A stretch of 64,000 nucleotides of DNA from the NCBI RefSeq assembly GCF_021869535.1, contig NW_026262679.1, forward strand, positions 82,643,143-82,707,142. Direction: 5' to 3'. A program made the translations under genes and the position numbers. Origin of the DNA: Mytilus californianus (lineage: Eukaryota; Mollusca; Bivalvia; Mytilida; Mytilidae). Below, in pieces: positions 1 to 13,200 of this stretch. How positions within the stretch are numbered: the stretch's first letter is position 1; every line of letters starts with the position of its first letter. The notes beneath the pieces are model-generated. The model saw nothing but the letters and a program-made list of their open reading frames with translations. It did no database searches and had not been told where the DNA came from.

Positions 1-3000
1 AATATGTCAATTTCAAAAAGTTGTCCAATGAAATTTAAAGTTTATACACTGTTCTAAGACAAAACTCTTTTCACTGACGTTTCTAAGAAAAGAAGAGATA
101 AAATGTCCAACAAAAGCATGAAAAGTTAATCATGTGAGTCAAATTACTTCACACATGTATGGAAACCCATGCTGAGGTTGTATCTTTATATTTGAAACAT
201 TATCGCTTAAGTCCCATTAATTTAAAACAGTTGCATTATAGCCAAGCATATTGTTTACACTGTACCTTCTAAACTTCTTTGGTTTGTAACAAATGAGACA
301 TGCGATAAATCAAATCTAATCAATTAATGCTTGCACTATTGATGAAAAAGTTACTGAATAATACAAAACCTTTGAAAAAAATCAATTAATAAAATATTTA
401 TTTAATTTTTGAGTTACTTTAAACACAAGTAATGAAGAAACTTCGTTTTCTATTTGTCTATCTTTTTTACTGTCTTCTTCACTTTTTGTACAGTATGGAT
501 GGAGTTTAAAAATAGGAGACAGCAACACGAACAAAATTTAAAAAGAGAAAATTATTCTTGAATCAAATGTGTTTACAGTATTTTTTAAATGATTGATTGC
601 ATAAAAGAAAAAAAAGATAAATCTTTCAGATGATATATTTCTGATTATTGACTAAAAGAAATGATTTAAAAAGGGTTTAATTACTATAAGCTTCTTTACT
701 ACAATAATAAAAGAAATAGTACAATGCGAAAAGTATACAATTTTGTACATAATGCTGGTATTTTCATTCATGAGAAAAAAAGATTATTTTTCCCATGATC
801 CTTTAGATACATATGACAAAAAAATGGATGACAGTCTGAATGAAGTCTAAAGTGTGTTTTAAGCACTGCCACAAAAACATCAAACAACTGTAATTTACCA
901 GCGTGTTTTATGTGATTTATACTTAATTATTTCCGAAATGTTTTGCCTCATCAAAGACAGTGATGCATCATGAAAAGGACCTATCAAGGAGACAATGACA
1001 AATATAAGAGTCTCTGTCAAGCAATATGCTATATAACTTAATGACAGTCAATATCTGTATAATTGTTAAGTTCCGGTTCCCACAACAAGGTACTTCACCG
1101 ATCTTGAGGACATTATGCCGTATATCTTCAATACGCCTTAATCGCCTTACAATTGACTCAACGACTGCAACATCACTCATCAACCTTGCACTTATTGTTT
1201 TGGAAAACTAATTTTTCTATCATCTGGTAGATTCTCAAGTTGGAGTCGCATGACAGTGAATTAGCAGCTATGCACATCCTATGCAATATTTTCTGCCAGA
1301 AAGCTTAAACATATGTTGTTAAAGAGATGTAGCCTCTTTCTTCCACACTGTCAAATTTTGATATTTAGCTTGGTCTACAGTTGCCAGTTAAAAAAAAAAA
1401 TGTGATCTTGAAAAGAAGAATTGATGACGTAGATTTATTTGTCAGACTCTTAAAAAACACAGGTGAATTTGATATTTTATGTGGAAGATGAATGTGTACT
1501 AGTGCCAATTTATATAAAATAATTTTGACATGACTTGCTTCTTACTAAGTAAATTGCCTTGTCAAAATTTGCAGATGGTCTGTCTTTAATTTTGTGTAAA
1601 AACAATTTCGAAGGAACAATTAGGTTACTTGGATAAGTTTTCTAACATCTTTTGTTGTTATGCCAATTTATTGTAATCAAAGTGTGCAAGACAAAAGTGA
1701 GATCCCCCTCACCCCCCCGAAAGTCTAAGGGCCATAATTCTTAGTGTCATGTCGAAGGAACTTGAAGAAAATTCGTCAAATTTGATTTTTTGGCATTTAG
1801 ACAGATAGACACTCATTAAAGAAAATGTAAAATAAAGTACTTCTTGAAATGTATGTGGCACATCACTTTGTCTATAGGCAATTTTTACATTTGAAGTATA
1901 TTCTTCATGATGCATTTCGAGTAGTGATTTTGGGGATCCATGTGTGTGTTGCTTGAGATCTCACATGGTTTGCCAAGACAACTGTACTTCTTCAAGGGAA
2001 ACTCTATTATAATTCTTCGATATAAACTCTTTTATTCAATTGAAAATTGATTTGTACTTGATTGCTACTTATTTTTTATTATTTCATAATGGCAGGCAAA
2101 TATTGCTCTATTTCTCTGTCATTTCTGGCAGCAAGTCATGTTCATTCACTTTACAAGGGCTAATAACATTTTCAACTCATTTGACTTGATAGCTTAATGT
2201 ATTAATTTTTGTATTTATTAATGCAGAAATTTTTGTATAATTTTACACACATTTCAATTAGTTTTTAATTCTATAGAACTCCTTTGCCATTTTTCTAACA
2301 TTTCTATTTGGTGAGTGTGTCAATTCAGTCCAAATTAAATAACAACGAAATAATATAATGAAAAAAACGTTCATTTTAAAATTGCAATAACAGTCTATCT
2401 TATTTGGGTTAAGGTCATTTTAACATAGCTACAATAATCTATGAACTGTCTCAAATCATAATGTATTGCTGTCTCACTCTTAAAATTGAGAATGGAAATG
2501 GGGAATATGTCAAAGAGACAACAATCCGACCAAAGAGCAGAAAACAGCCGAAGGCCACCAATGGGTTAGTAGGTTATCCTAAAATTCATTTTTTAAACCA
2601 AAGAACAAGGATCTTTTTTCTTTCCAAATTTTAGTTATGAAACAAAGAGTACTATAATTTATGAATGGCACATCTTGTACTGGTTCCCTACCCTTCCCTT
2701 ACTTCTTTCATTTAAGCCTTTGATTCAAACGAAAAAAAATGAATTATCAAAAGAAACAAATCTCATGAAAATCCAAAGAACATATATCTATGAAGTAGAA
2801 CTTATATGAAGGACAGGCATTAAAATTATCTGTTGAACATTTTGAAGTCATGAAAGGGTTATCAACAATGGGAAACAACACAACGACACATCACTGAAAA
2901 TAAGGATTGCACATTTATACCTGTTTTTGTACTTTATCAATTTGTCATTTTTAACAAAAATATTTAATGCATAATACCTAGAAACAGGAAGTACTTTAGC

Positions 3001-4218
3001 AGCAATTTATGTTCCCACGTAATGATACCCAATACTTGATGATCCACAAGGAATTAATTATCATTAATTGGATAATGCAATAAGTGTCTCAAGATTCTGC
3101 AATATAAATGTCACTTGTGCTCTTCATCAAAATATCATTGATTCATCTTTTTTGAAAGGAAATTATCCAGATATTCAAAGCAGTGTAGGAATGACTGTCA
3201 GTTTTGAAAAATGACATTGGAAATTGCTTCATTTTTGTCAACAATTCACTTAACAAACCCAAATGAATGACAAACCAGTGGTTTTGGAAACTGGAAAGAG
3301 ATTTCACAGATTCTACAAGGATACTGTCACGCCGATGACAGATGATGGAGATGTAATTGAACTATTAATTTGTGTAAATTCCCAGGATAAAATTCATTCT
3401 CTATTTTGACAATGCAAAGAAGTATATACTGTCCCGTGGGATATTAAATCTTGAATATGAAACTTTAAATAACAGTTAAAAACTATGATGTCACAAAGAA
3501 TAATCAATGCGATAATAGAATCTAGTTGACTACAGAAGGATTGAATTGCCCTCACTAAATGAGTGAGAAACCCAGTATACTCAAGGGACACTTTACTCAG
3601 AGGACAATTTTAAATAATAATGGAGCTTATATAGAGATGATAGAAATTCTTAATGTCACATTTGGTCGCAAACGTCGCAACGAGTTAAGGGGTGAAATCA
3701 ATATTCCGTTCAATAGCTTAAATTTGTTGTCATGTGGGGACACATTATGTGTGTATACGACAAATATATCTCGACATTAAGTGACAATCTCTTGGATGGC
3801 ACTGTTTTTCGATAAGTGATTAATACAATTGAATAGCTACATAAGCGCCAAGGGTAATAATCGTTCCATTACGGCAATCCACATAAGAGACAGTATCACT
3901 GAATTAAATAGTTTACTGAATGCTATTTAGGCCTGTTAGAAAAACCAACAGACTTTTTAATTAACTTCTACCATGGCCACCTAGCTCTAGTGATTTAATG
4001 CACATTTACGGGCAAGTACGACTTCTTCTTGCTTATTAAAAAAAAGTTTAGTACGGATTAACATGCGAGCTTGTCTGATGTCTACAGAAAATCATGACAG
4101 TACACCCTCATGTGAAATTCTGACTGCATTAATGATTTATAATATGTGTTCAAATATAGATAAAAATTTGCTGACATAGAAAAAATCACTAAAATGCCAA
4201 AGGGACAATAAATACTAA
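1..4218. other. AT-rich intergenic DNA, no gene supported
   Basis: The stretch is strongly AT-rich with many homopolymer runs. The only recognisable repeat is a short Mytilus-type fragment at 2491-2568. Short open frames at 968-1183 (-) and 3559-3780 (+) show no family motif, no convincing splice borders and no codon pattern distinct from the background, so I do not call them genes. Confidence 0.6.
2491..2568 (+). repeat. Fragment of a Mytilus-type dispersed repeat
   Basis: The sequence around 'caaagagacaacaatccgac' and 'gaaggccaccaatgggt' is a fragment of a dispersed repeat common in mussel genomes. A second fragment of the same type lies in centlein intron 4, at 41103-41180. It has no coding capacity. 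Confidence 0.7.
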
Positions 4219-4396
4219 TACTGTCGATTTCTTTATTTTCATGGATATTCAAATTTATGGTTTTTCCAAAGTTTGCATATACATGTATTAGTCTATAAAA
4301 AAATTGTAATTTGTTGAACATTTAAATTTATAGTGTATCCATACTCATTACATATACGAAAATTGGTATCCCATTTATAATAGATAATCCACAGTA
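4219..4396 (+). mobile_element. Degenerate MITE of the TACTGTGGATTCATT-ended family
   Basis: It starts with TACTGTCGATT and ends with AATCCACAGTA, so the ends are imperfect inverted repeats. The interior ('attttcatggatatt', 'ttgttgaacatttaaattt') matches three other copies at 42740-42951, 47857-48056 and 56464-56680. It is a short, non-coding, DNA-transposon-like element. This copy is diverged, so it is probably old. Confidence 0.7.
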
Positions 4397-4583
4397 CGCA
4401 CAGCAGAGCATTTAAGCAAATGAACACCTGTGTATAGCCAATTTACTGTGTTGAAAAAAAATCTGGAGAATTCAGACATTCATTTAAATGTGTCAAATAC
4501 AGATTAGTAAAAATAAAAGACTCTTTATTTAGTAAAGCTGTTCACTTTAAATGCTTTCTATTAGGATAATCATAAAAAAGATG

Positions 4584-4806
4584 ATGCCCCTGCTTGCATA
4601 TATAAAAGGGCATAACTCGATAACAGTAAAAGTGCAGCCACTCAAATTCGATCTTGATCTGTATTTTGTGGAAATAATCATTGTGTATAAGTTTCATAAA
4701 ATTTGATTAAGGCAAACTAAAGTTACAGAACGGAAACCAATTTTAGGACGTACGGATGGACAGACAATGGTAACACTTAATACCCCTCCAGTAACGGCAG
4801 GGGCAT
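4584..4806 (+). mobile_element. 223-bp inverted-end element, ATGCCCCTGC...GCAGGGGCAT
   Basis: The ten terminal bases are perfect inverted repeats. The interior contains 'ggcataactcgataacagtaa', 'ttgatctgtattttgtgg' and a 'gacgtacggatggacagac' block. The same family forms the larger element at 50582-52616, whose ends read ATGCCCCCGC / GCGGGGGCAT. The base that differs between the copies changes at both ends together, so pairing of the ends is preserved. It is non-coding. Confidence 0.8.
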
Positions 4807-4809
4807 AAA

Positions 4810-7800
4810 AATAGAGGACTTAGCCAGAAGCTTGAACTGATACATTTGTTTCAAATTTTTGAGCCTCAAAAATGAATAAATTGTGAGAGTATTTCCTAAG
4901 CACCACATCATTCATATCAAACCATACACTGACTAAATTAATAAGCAAACAGGGGAAGAGGGCTCATCTCCAAATGACTCTATGCAAAGTCAGATAACTT
5001 TAGAACAATACAATAGAGGCTGATAGACAACATCCATTTCTTTATGAAATTGATTACCACTTTTTGACTTTGAGGAGAAAGTTTTTTGGCAGACTGATCT
5101 CCCAGTAGTGTAAGATAATACCCTATATCATACACCATAACATATCTCAAGTTTAATGTCCTGCTAGATTATTATATGTCAAAGATACAAGGATGGGATA
5201 CTACTGTGCAGAAGGGGTAACCATTGGGAGATGTAAAAAAATATACAAGGGAGGCAACCCAGGGGGTAAAAAAAGAAAAAAAGACATAATACTGTGGACA
5301 TTAATCAATTTATTTAATTTCAGTGAATTTAGAGGGGGGGGTATACTTATAAGAAATCCTACTTGTTAATTTCTAACCATTTGTAGAGAAAATAGGTGAA
5401 TTTTTAAGTAACTTGTAGCATTAATAAATGAAAGAAAAACAGATAAAATCACTCAATTTAATATTACATTACATTGGATACTTGTCTTTCAATCATAAAG
5501 AAATGTTCATCCAAATCATGAAAATGTATACAAATTTTAAATTATTTCATTCAAACTGTGAAACTTTTTAAATTGAGAAATAACAGCAATAATTCTGCGG
5601 GAAAAAAAAACATAACAATTTATTATAAAAACAAAACAGAAAAAAAGAAAGGATGCCTAATGTTTTTCCTAAGATTTGAACTTTTGAATTAGGATTTTTA
5701 TATATGTCAATCTTACAGTTAAGGTAATGAAAACATTAACAACAGGTAGTTTTCAGTACACAGTGTTATTTAGTAGTGAACATCATATAAAAGGCTCATC
5801 TAGTTGTTTCTTGAAAAAATACATAGATTTTGGTCAATTTTTAAGAGTTTTTGGATCTGCAAATACAGAGAACAGCAAAGACCAACTTAATCATTTTCAA
5901 CAATGTTTGTCTATATAAAAATACCCTTATGTAAATATATTTGTGGTACTTGCATGTACGCAATATGTTTTACCCATAAATATGCGTAAAAAGTATGTTT
6001 AGTCATTTTTGTAGAAAAATTGGAAAGATGCTTTCTTTCAACTAAAATCTCTGTGAATGTTCATCAAATTCAAATATTTTATAGCTTAAAACTTATAACA
6101 TACTCTGCAATCATATTTGTGCCAAAATCGTATGATTTAATTATTCTACAATTTAGGGCCCTTAGCACATCTCCTCCTTTGTATAACAGTTTACCTTTAC
6201 TTATTTGTGAAACAAACAAAAAAACATAATAACTCATCAATGTTCAAGGTTGAAAGCAATTTAGTGACCTCTAAATGTCTATTTTGTTTAACTTGTGTTG
6301 TTTGTTTGCTGTCACAGTTATGTTTACCCTTCATCTTTACAATCCTATTTACAAACAAACAAGACAGAACAAATAATTTAAGCATTGCTTTATTTTATAT
6401 TGGATACTGTCTTTTGATCACAAAGTTTTCAAGAAATTCCATATATCAGATTTAATGTCTTCATTCAAATTGTGAAAAGCCTTAATTTAAGCCTAACCAA
6501 CTATTGCTAATGATATTGGAATTGTGGACCCCTTTGACTTTATACCTGCAGAACTTATTTGTGGAACTGTAAGTAAGTAAATGAATTTCAGTAGCTTCTT
6601 TGTTTATATATTTCAGTATCAGGATAATGAAATGTAGACGTTAGTGATGTTTTGGTCAACATTAAAGTCATTTTATACTTATACAGATGAATTTTAAATA
6701 AATATAATAACAAAGTAAACAAAAAATTGTAATTCAACTTTATCCAATTTTAACTTCTGTAAATATTTAGGGTATATTTGGAAATTGATGACTTTGATGT
6801 TTGAGAAAGTAAATAATTAAACCATGAGATATGAGCAAATTTGCTAAATCTAAAGACAGCATTGACAAGAAACACACCCTGTGACTGTTTGTGCTAATTA
6901 ACATTCGACATGATATTCCCATTATCTATAATTTTAACCCTATGGTGCCTCATTGAGGATGTGCAGTGTTATCTGTTTCTTGTGAATGAAGATCACATGA
7001 CCACTATAAATAGAAATTCCATTAATGAAAATTCAGAGGCTGTTTAGTGACATAAAGAGATGGGGAAATATCAGATTTCTTTCTTTGATCTCTCCCAGGG
7101 ACAGCCTATCTTTCAGTTTTTATCAACTAATAACACTCATACCTATCTTTATGATTGAATAAAAACATCTAGAAAAAATTTCATGATGACATTAATTGGT
7201 AAAAGATTTTATAATCATTACAAAAATTGAAATAAAATTTATATAGTTACATGCATATTAAAAAAAGAAATAGCAATTAAAAAAATCGGCTTATAAAATA
7301 AAATAAACAAAAAAATAAACAAAATTTAAAAAGCTCGGTCAAAAATGTCTCCCCTTTGAAACAGTTCAAAAATAAAATGTTCAATGGATTTTTAATAATT
7401 TGCTTACATACTAATAAGAAAAAGAGTTTTTGCCTTGCATAAATGAATTTGAAATAAATTTCCATACAATCAATCAATCAAGCCATACTAATTTCTTATT
7501 ACAGATGATTGAACAATTAAGACACTCCCACATATTTCATCAAAAAGTAATATAACCAAAACAACAATATTGTGATCATAATCAACAATAACATAACCTC
7601 AGTAATTAATGAAACGTTTTGTGAAAGAAATGACTAATTTATAAATTTAAAAATTTTAAATTTCAACTTACAAAATGTCACATTTATAACAAAATTGAAA
7701 ATTGTACAGGTAGGCAATTGTCATAAAATACTTCTACATGTCTACAGACAACATATAAAGACAAAATAAAAAATGTGACCAGTACCTCCAATGGCTTCAT

Positions 7801-9700
7801 TTCTGATGGGACACTACTATCCACATACCAACAACGAGATTTGATCGTCAGCTTGGTTTTTTAATTTCTTCCTGTTTCCTGTATACACAAGTCACCACAC
7901 ACAACTTCTGCGTCTTCAGTCGCCCTGATTGCCAATGTGATTCCAAATTTAGACTGTAGCACACTGAGGATCGTCAGCTTGCGCCTCTGACATCTATCAA
8001 AGATGATGTACACATTTTTAAACACAGGGCTACTTTTTATCTACCTCCTTTATCTAAGAAATACATCTTTTTTCTTCATATCAGTCATATGGTTAAGAAA
8101 TAAAGTCATCTGTTTCTAAAAAGTGTCCCAAATGTCTTACAGACAGAGGTCTCTTTGATGTAATAAAATGGAATTTTATTATTGATACCAAAGAGAAATT
8201 TTGTGTTTGGTATTGTTTTATTGGACCAAATTAGAGATACAGCTCCCAAAGGACTCATAAGGTAGTTGACTTTCATTGACCAAGAGACCAGAAAGACATT
8301 TTCTTCTTTAAAAGCACAATCTTTAGGTAAATAAGTAAATAATAAATGAATCTAAACAGTAATTGGAAAAGAAAAAAATCTAATTAGCATGAATAATTAA
8401 TACTGTCATGGAAAATTACTCCACTTAATTGTCTCCAAGCATGAGAAAGGTATAACATAAAAAGAAAACTTTGATTGAACATTTTTTGTTTTGTTTCTTA
8501 AATTGTCATTCAATATCTATTTTTATATTTCAACCCAAAATACAGCCTGAATGTATTTTGTTCTCAGATTGTCAGTTTCTTGGCATTCAATATCATTTTA
8601 AATCAAAGATGAAAAAGAAAGGGAATTAACAAATATAAAAAATTGAGCCTTCGTTTTACCTAAAAATACACTTTCACAACTTTTACATGTTTACAACAAA
8701 GTTCTGAGAGGATGACAATTTGACAAACCAAGTTTTTCACATAATTTTTTTTTTCATTTCAGTTTTTAGCAGAATAAATTCAAGACTAAAAAAATAAAGT
8801 CCCAAAACATATATATTTTTAAGAAGATTATTTCGGCTTTCGGTATGGGGATGAAAAAAGCAACATTATCTATTATAAAATATGCAATGATATAAATAAA
8901 TAAAATATTTCTTACCTATATAAATCAACAGTTAGTACTGTATGTTACTAAAACTGCAGTATAAAATCCTGAGAAAGTTGCGTTTCCTTGGTGACTGTAA
9001 GGAGATTGACAAAGATCTGACCTGTTGACAATCTTACTGCACCCTGGAAAATGACCAAAATGAAATAGGACACTTCATACTTAATGGCTTACAGCTGCTG
9101 TAACCAATCACACAGTTATCTATGGGACACCTACCAAGGGATGAAGGAAATTGTTTGGCCATGTCCCTATCAGTGACATGAGTCAGATTAAACAGCAGGA
9201 TAGGAACAACATAAGTCATGGCTACTTGAACTGTCTCCCTTTATTATACCTCTGCTAATTAATTAACTATAAAAATTATTAATAATAACTGTTACCATAT
9301 GCTATTGTAACAGTTTTTTAATGTGCTGGTTAACTGTTTAGATAATACAAGGCTGACATGCCATTTCTTAATCCCAGTAGTGACACAAAATTTGGGGAGA
9401 GAGACAAAATCCACATGGTGCTTCATCTTATTCGTTTTTTTTCCTTTTATAATTTAAGGAATATATATAAAGTAGTGGTAGAACTATCTTATGGTCTTTT
9501 TTTTTTATTTGATACTAATATTTTATAATAATCAAATGACATAAATATATTTGGCTTACTATAAAGAAATTAAAACCTACCATTATGATTGGAGCTAGGA
9601 AAAAATTCTAAAAAAAGGAACACTCTTAATGTGAAATTATTAAGTTGAATCAAATAGTTCATAACTTTGGTTTTTCTGTCTCTGTTCTAACTAAGGTCAC
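4810..9700. other. AT-rich intergenic DNA, one GC-richer island
   Basis: No gene can be supported. The only compositionally distinct part is 7780-8000 (minus strand), which could be a first exon and is listed separately. Short open frames at 5727-5918, 6020-6455, 7277-7477 and 9034-9219 have no recognisable motifs. Confidence 0.55.
7775..8005 (-). other. Possible first exon or UTR of an unidentified minus-strand gene
   Basis: This island is clearly less AT-rich than the surrounding kilobases. Read on the minus strand it contains ATG AAG CCA TTG GAG followed directly by GTACTG, which could be a donor site. The 13-mer GATCGTCAGCTTG occurs twice, at 7842 and 7969. I could not find a matching second exon or a protein family, so this is only a candidate. 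A fragment of an unknown repeat is equally possible. Confidence 0.2.
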
Positions 9701-10281
9701 AAAGGAGGTCCGGTAAGGGCTAGTTTTGGCCTATTATTCGAAGTACATCTATTGAAAGATTTTGACATTTTTTAAACACTTAAAAGTCTACCTCAGTCGA
9801 TTCAATTAGTTTATGTAAAAGATTTGGACTGATTTGGTCATTAAAGACGCTCATATTCAAGCTTAATTATGAAAAATCTATCAAATTTGCCATAAAACAT
9901 TACTTTTCAGATGGTTTTTGTCTAAAATGTAAGTGGCTGCATTCATGTTCAGTCTCAACCTTTATATATGTTATGTATTATCGTCAAATACAACATATGT
10001 TTAAATATTAAGACTGAACACAAATGCGGCCACTTCCATTTTGGACAAAAAACGTCTTTTAATTAGCACAAATGCTAAATTTGTAAACATTTCAGTAATA
10101 TTGCATGAATTTATGATGCTATTACCTGATGCATGTGCATTGTATTGTCAAAAACAGCCCATATTTATGGAACAGAAGTATTCTTCTTTCCAATAAATAT
10201 CTAAAAGTTTACATTTTAACAAATATTGGTAAAAATGCTATATTTTGGGGTCAAAAAGGGGTCTTACCGAGCCTACTCCTT
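9701..10281. mobile_element. Foldback (long inverted repeat) element
   Basis: The outer ends ('aaaggaggtccggtaaggg' and, reversed, 'aaggagtaggctcggtaag') are imperfect inverted repeats. Inner arms at 9914-9955 and 10011-10053 ('gtctaaaatgtaagtggctg' against the reverse complement of 'gcggccacttccattttgg') pair over about 40 bases with few mismatches. The whole block can fold into one long hairpin. It has no coding capacity and is probably a non-autonomous DNA element. Confidence 0.65.
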
Positions 10282-13200
10282 ATTACAATTCACTTAAATT
10301 CACATTTCATGAAAAAAAAAAAAAAATTACTCAACTATCTCCCTTTTCCAAATTTTTTCATTTAATTCATAAATATCATAATTGAAATCAAACTTAGTTA
10401 TAATCCTAAGATGTTTCTGTATTAAAGTTATAAATATTTTTTTTCGATTCTCTTTTGATTTATATCTTACAGTGCCAAGAACCAGTACTTCTTCACAGAA
10501 AAGGGAAATAACTTGCTGTGAATATCTTATGAGTGTTATCTTCAAATTTTGTAAAAACAATATAATACAATGAGAATTATGTAACACATGCTTATTCAAC
10601 CAGAGAGAACTATATCAGGAAGAGGTTTGAAGCATGAGGACTGGCATGGATCAATGTTTGGAAAGCACTTGATGCAAACACTCCCCATTTATTGTTTGCT
10701 TTATCATATAGTTTAACAAGACAATTCTAGAGGTATTCCAAAGAGGGGTGCATTAATGAGTATTGGATACAGGGCATGCAATAACAAATATGTGATATAG
10801 GTTTGCAAGATAATTCAAGAGGTATTCCAAACAGAATGTGATAACGATTTTGTAACACAGGGCATGCAATAAGGAATATGAGATATAAGTTTACAAGATA
10901 GTTTTAGAGATGTTCTAAACAAGGGTGTGATAACAAGTATGTGATACAGGGTATGTGATAATGAGTGTGTGATACAGGGTGTGTGATAGAGGTTTCAGTG
11001 AAGTCATATCAGATATTCAAAACAAAAGTATAAACAGCTCAATATATGATATATTTTACTAGATATGGGTTGTTGTATCATTTGTTATGAATGAAAGGAG
11101 ATTTGGGGTATAGGTGAACAAGACAGCAACCCAAAGAAATCAGATGTTATCTAGTAATATTTTAAGTATTGATTATTGAATTAAAATATCTAAAAAAGAT
11201 CTCGCTGCGATATAGCATTTTAGTGCTGATGCAGCATAAAGCAATCACCAATCAATCAATCATGATTAATTTTCTTTAGATAGTCCAGCTCATAATTGCT
11301 CTGAGTCTAAAAAAGTTGTGAACAAATTTAACATATAGTATCAAAGATCAGCCATAACACTTAAATTCTCAAAAATGACGAAACACATTAAGATTTTACA
11401 AAAGACAACTAATGACAAGTATTTGGTATTATTTAAATCATGCAGATTGTTATTTGTGATCAATCACTTTCAACTGGAAATAGGTTGATATACCAATAGT
11501 TAAAAGAAATTTTCTGAATAAAAAAACGCTCATTCTATATTGAGAAAGTGTTATCAATTTCTATGATTCAATATGAATCAGTTAATTCAGTGATTTATGC
11601 CTGAATAGGCTACATCATATCAACAATGGAGAAGACCGGCCAAGAGAAGATGTTAAAAAGTTGAAAAACTTCCGTGTCTGATCCATTTGTCCTTTTGAAC
11701 AATAGATTATGTTTAAGCTAAACTATCAGCAATTATGACATTTGTTTCAATAAAGTATGAAACATGTTCAATGACATTCTAAAGATTTCCTACAATGACA
11801 CTTTTTTATTTCAAATTCAAAGACACCAGAGGACTTCTTTTTAATTCAAAGTTATATCGATTCTCAAAAATGACTTGGGTAGGATCGCTCAGTAGGGTAT
11901 TCATCAGTCAATATAAGTAACGTTTCTTGCTATTGATTTGAACTTTTTTCATTGGCCTTCGATCTGTTATTTAAAGGATTTAAATGAAGTATCCATTTAA
12001 TTCTGTATTTCTAAATCAGTTCAGCACAATCTTTTTTGCATATTTTTATAAATATCAATTTGACAATAAACTAGAAATAGATTAATTGATAAATTTATCT
12101 TTATTAATCGTTTTATTTCATTCATTATTTTACTATTGGCTTTGTTCAAAAGTGTTTGCACTTCATTGTATTAATTTCAAATAAATATATATTTTATAAA
12201 GATCTGCATGCAATAGAAAAACTTTTTGGCTTGAGTAGAAAATTAGTGAAGCTGTGTAGTATCTAAAATAAATACTTCTTAGAACTATAGAGGGAGGCAA
12301 CAAGTAGATATTTTAGCATTCACTCAAAGATATTGATAAACAGTCATTTTTATACATGATCATAAAAATATTTAATAGAATTTTTTCACATTAATCTAAT
12401 CGATAAATTTTAATGTGATGTTAAGTTAACAGAATGTTTTAAAAAAAATATACTCAAATTTAAAAAAAGTCGTGTTTCTATCTAAAAATGACACCCATGT
12501 CCTAACTTATTAAATGGACATAGTTATAAAAAATATACATACACACACATACCTTATTAATTTGACTGAAATAATTATTCATTAGGCTCTTTTTTGTCAC
12601 ATTTCAACTTTGTAAAACTTCTGTCCCATCAACAAGTTGTTTTTAAACTCCAGCAGAAGATTGTTGCTAAGGAATACACATTGGAAAGTTGTCACTGTAT
12701 CAGAGCTTGGAGCATCCCAATGACAGTCCAGAAACGATTCTACAATCAATAATTGATAACAGGACACATTTCTCTCTGTTTATACTAACAATTACTCAAT
12801 ATCTAAATCCTTCATTGAAGAATGATCTGTGATTAATTAAACCCCCAGCATGGCAATAATACTGGGTGACAAACTTCGTAATTAGTTTAGCCAGCTTAAT
12901 TTTATTATCCCTTTTTTATTTGATTGGTGACAAAAAAGTAACAGTCAATAGAAGCATTTTACTATTGAAACATACCGATACATTTACGAAGGAAAATCCA
13001 TAATGTTTCTCGGCCCTGTTGACAATTCTCAAAGCCTTTGTCACAGTCAAATGAATTATGATTAAAGTTATCTATACAATTTTATTTTTCATTAATTTAT
13101 TTTCATTAAATTGCAGTAGATAAATCATTAAGCCCATGATAGTTTGTCAATGAAAGTGACAGTATTAAAGTTGTGAATGAAAATAAGAGTCTTTGTGTCC

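Noticed and set aside
968-1183. 71-codon minus-strand frame (MSDVAVVESIVRRLRRIEDI)
   Set aside because: The first half looks somewhat coding-like, but the frame has no recognisable domain, no supported splice sites and runs into low-complexity codons.
3263-3409. 48-codon frame starting ATGAATGACAAACCA
   Set aside because: Balanced residues hinted at an exon, but it overlaps other open frames, lacks an acceptor and matches nothing I know.
10327-10599. 90-codon minus-strand frame
   Set aside because: Low-complexity, isoleucine/lysine/asparagine-rich translation of AT-rich DNA without motifs.
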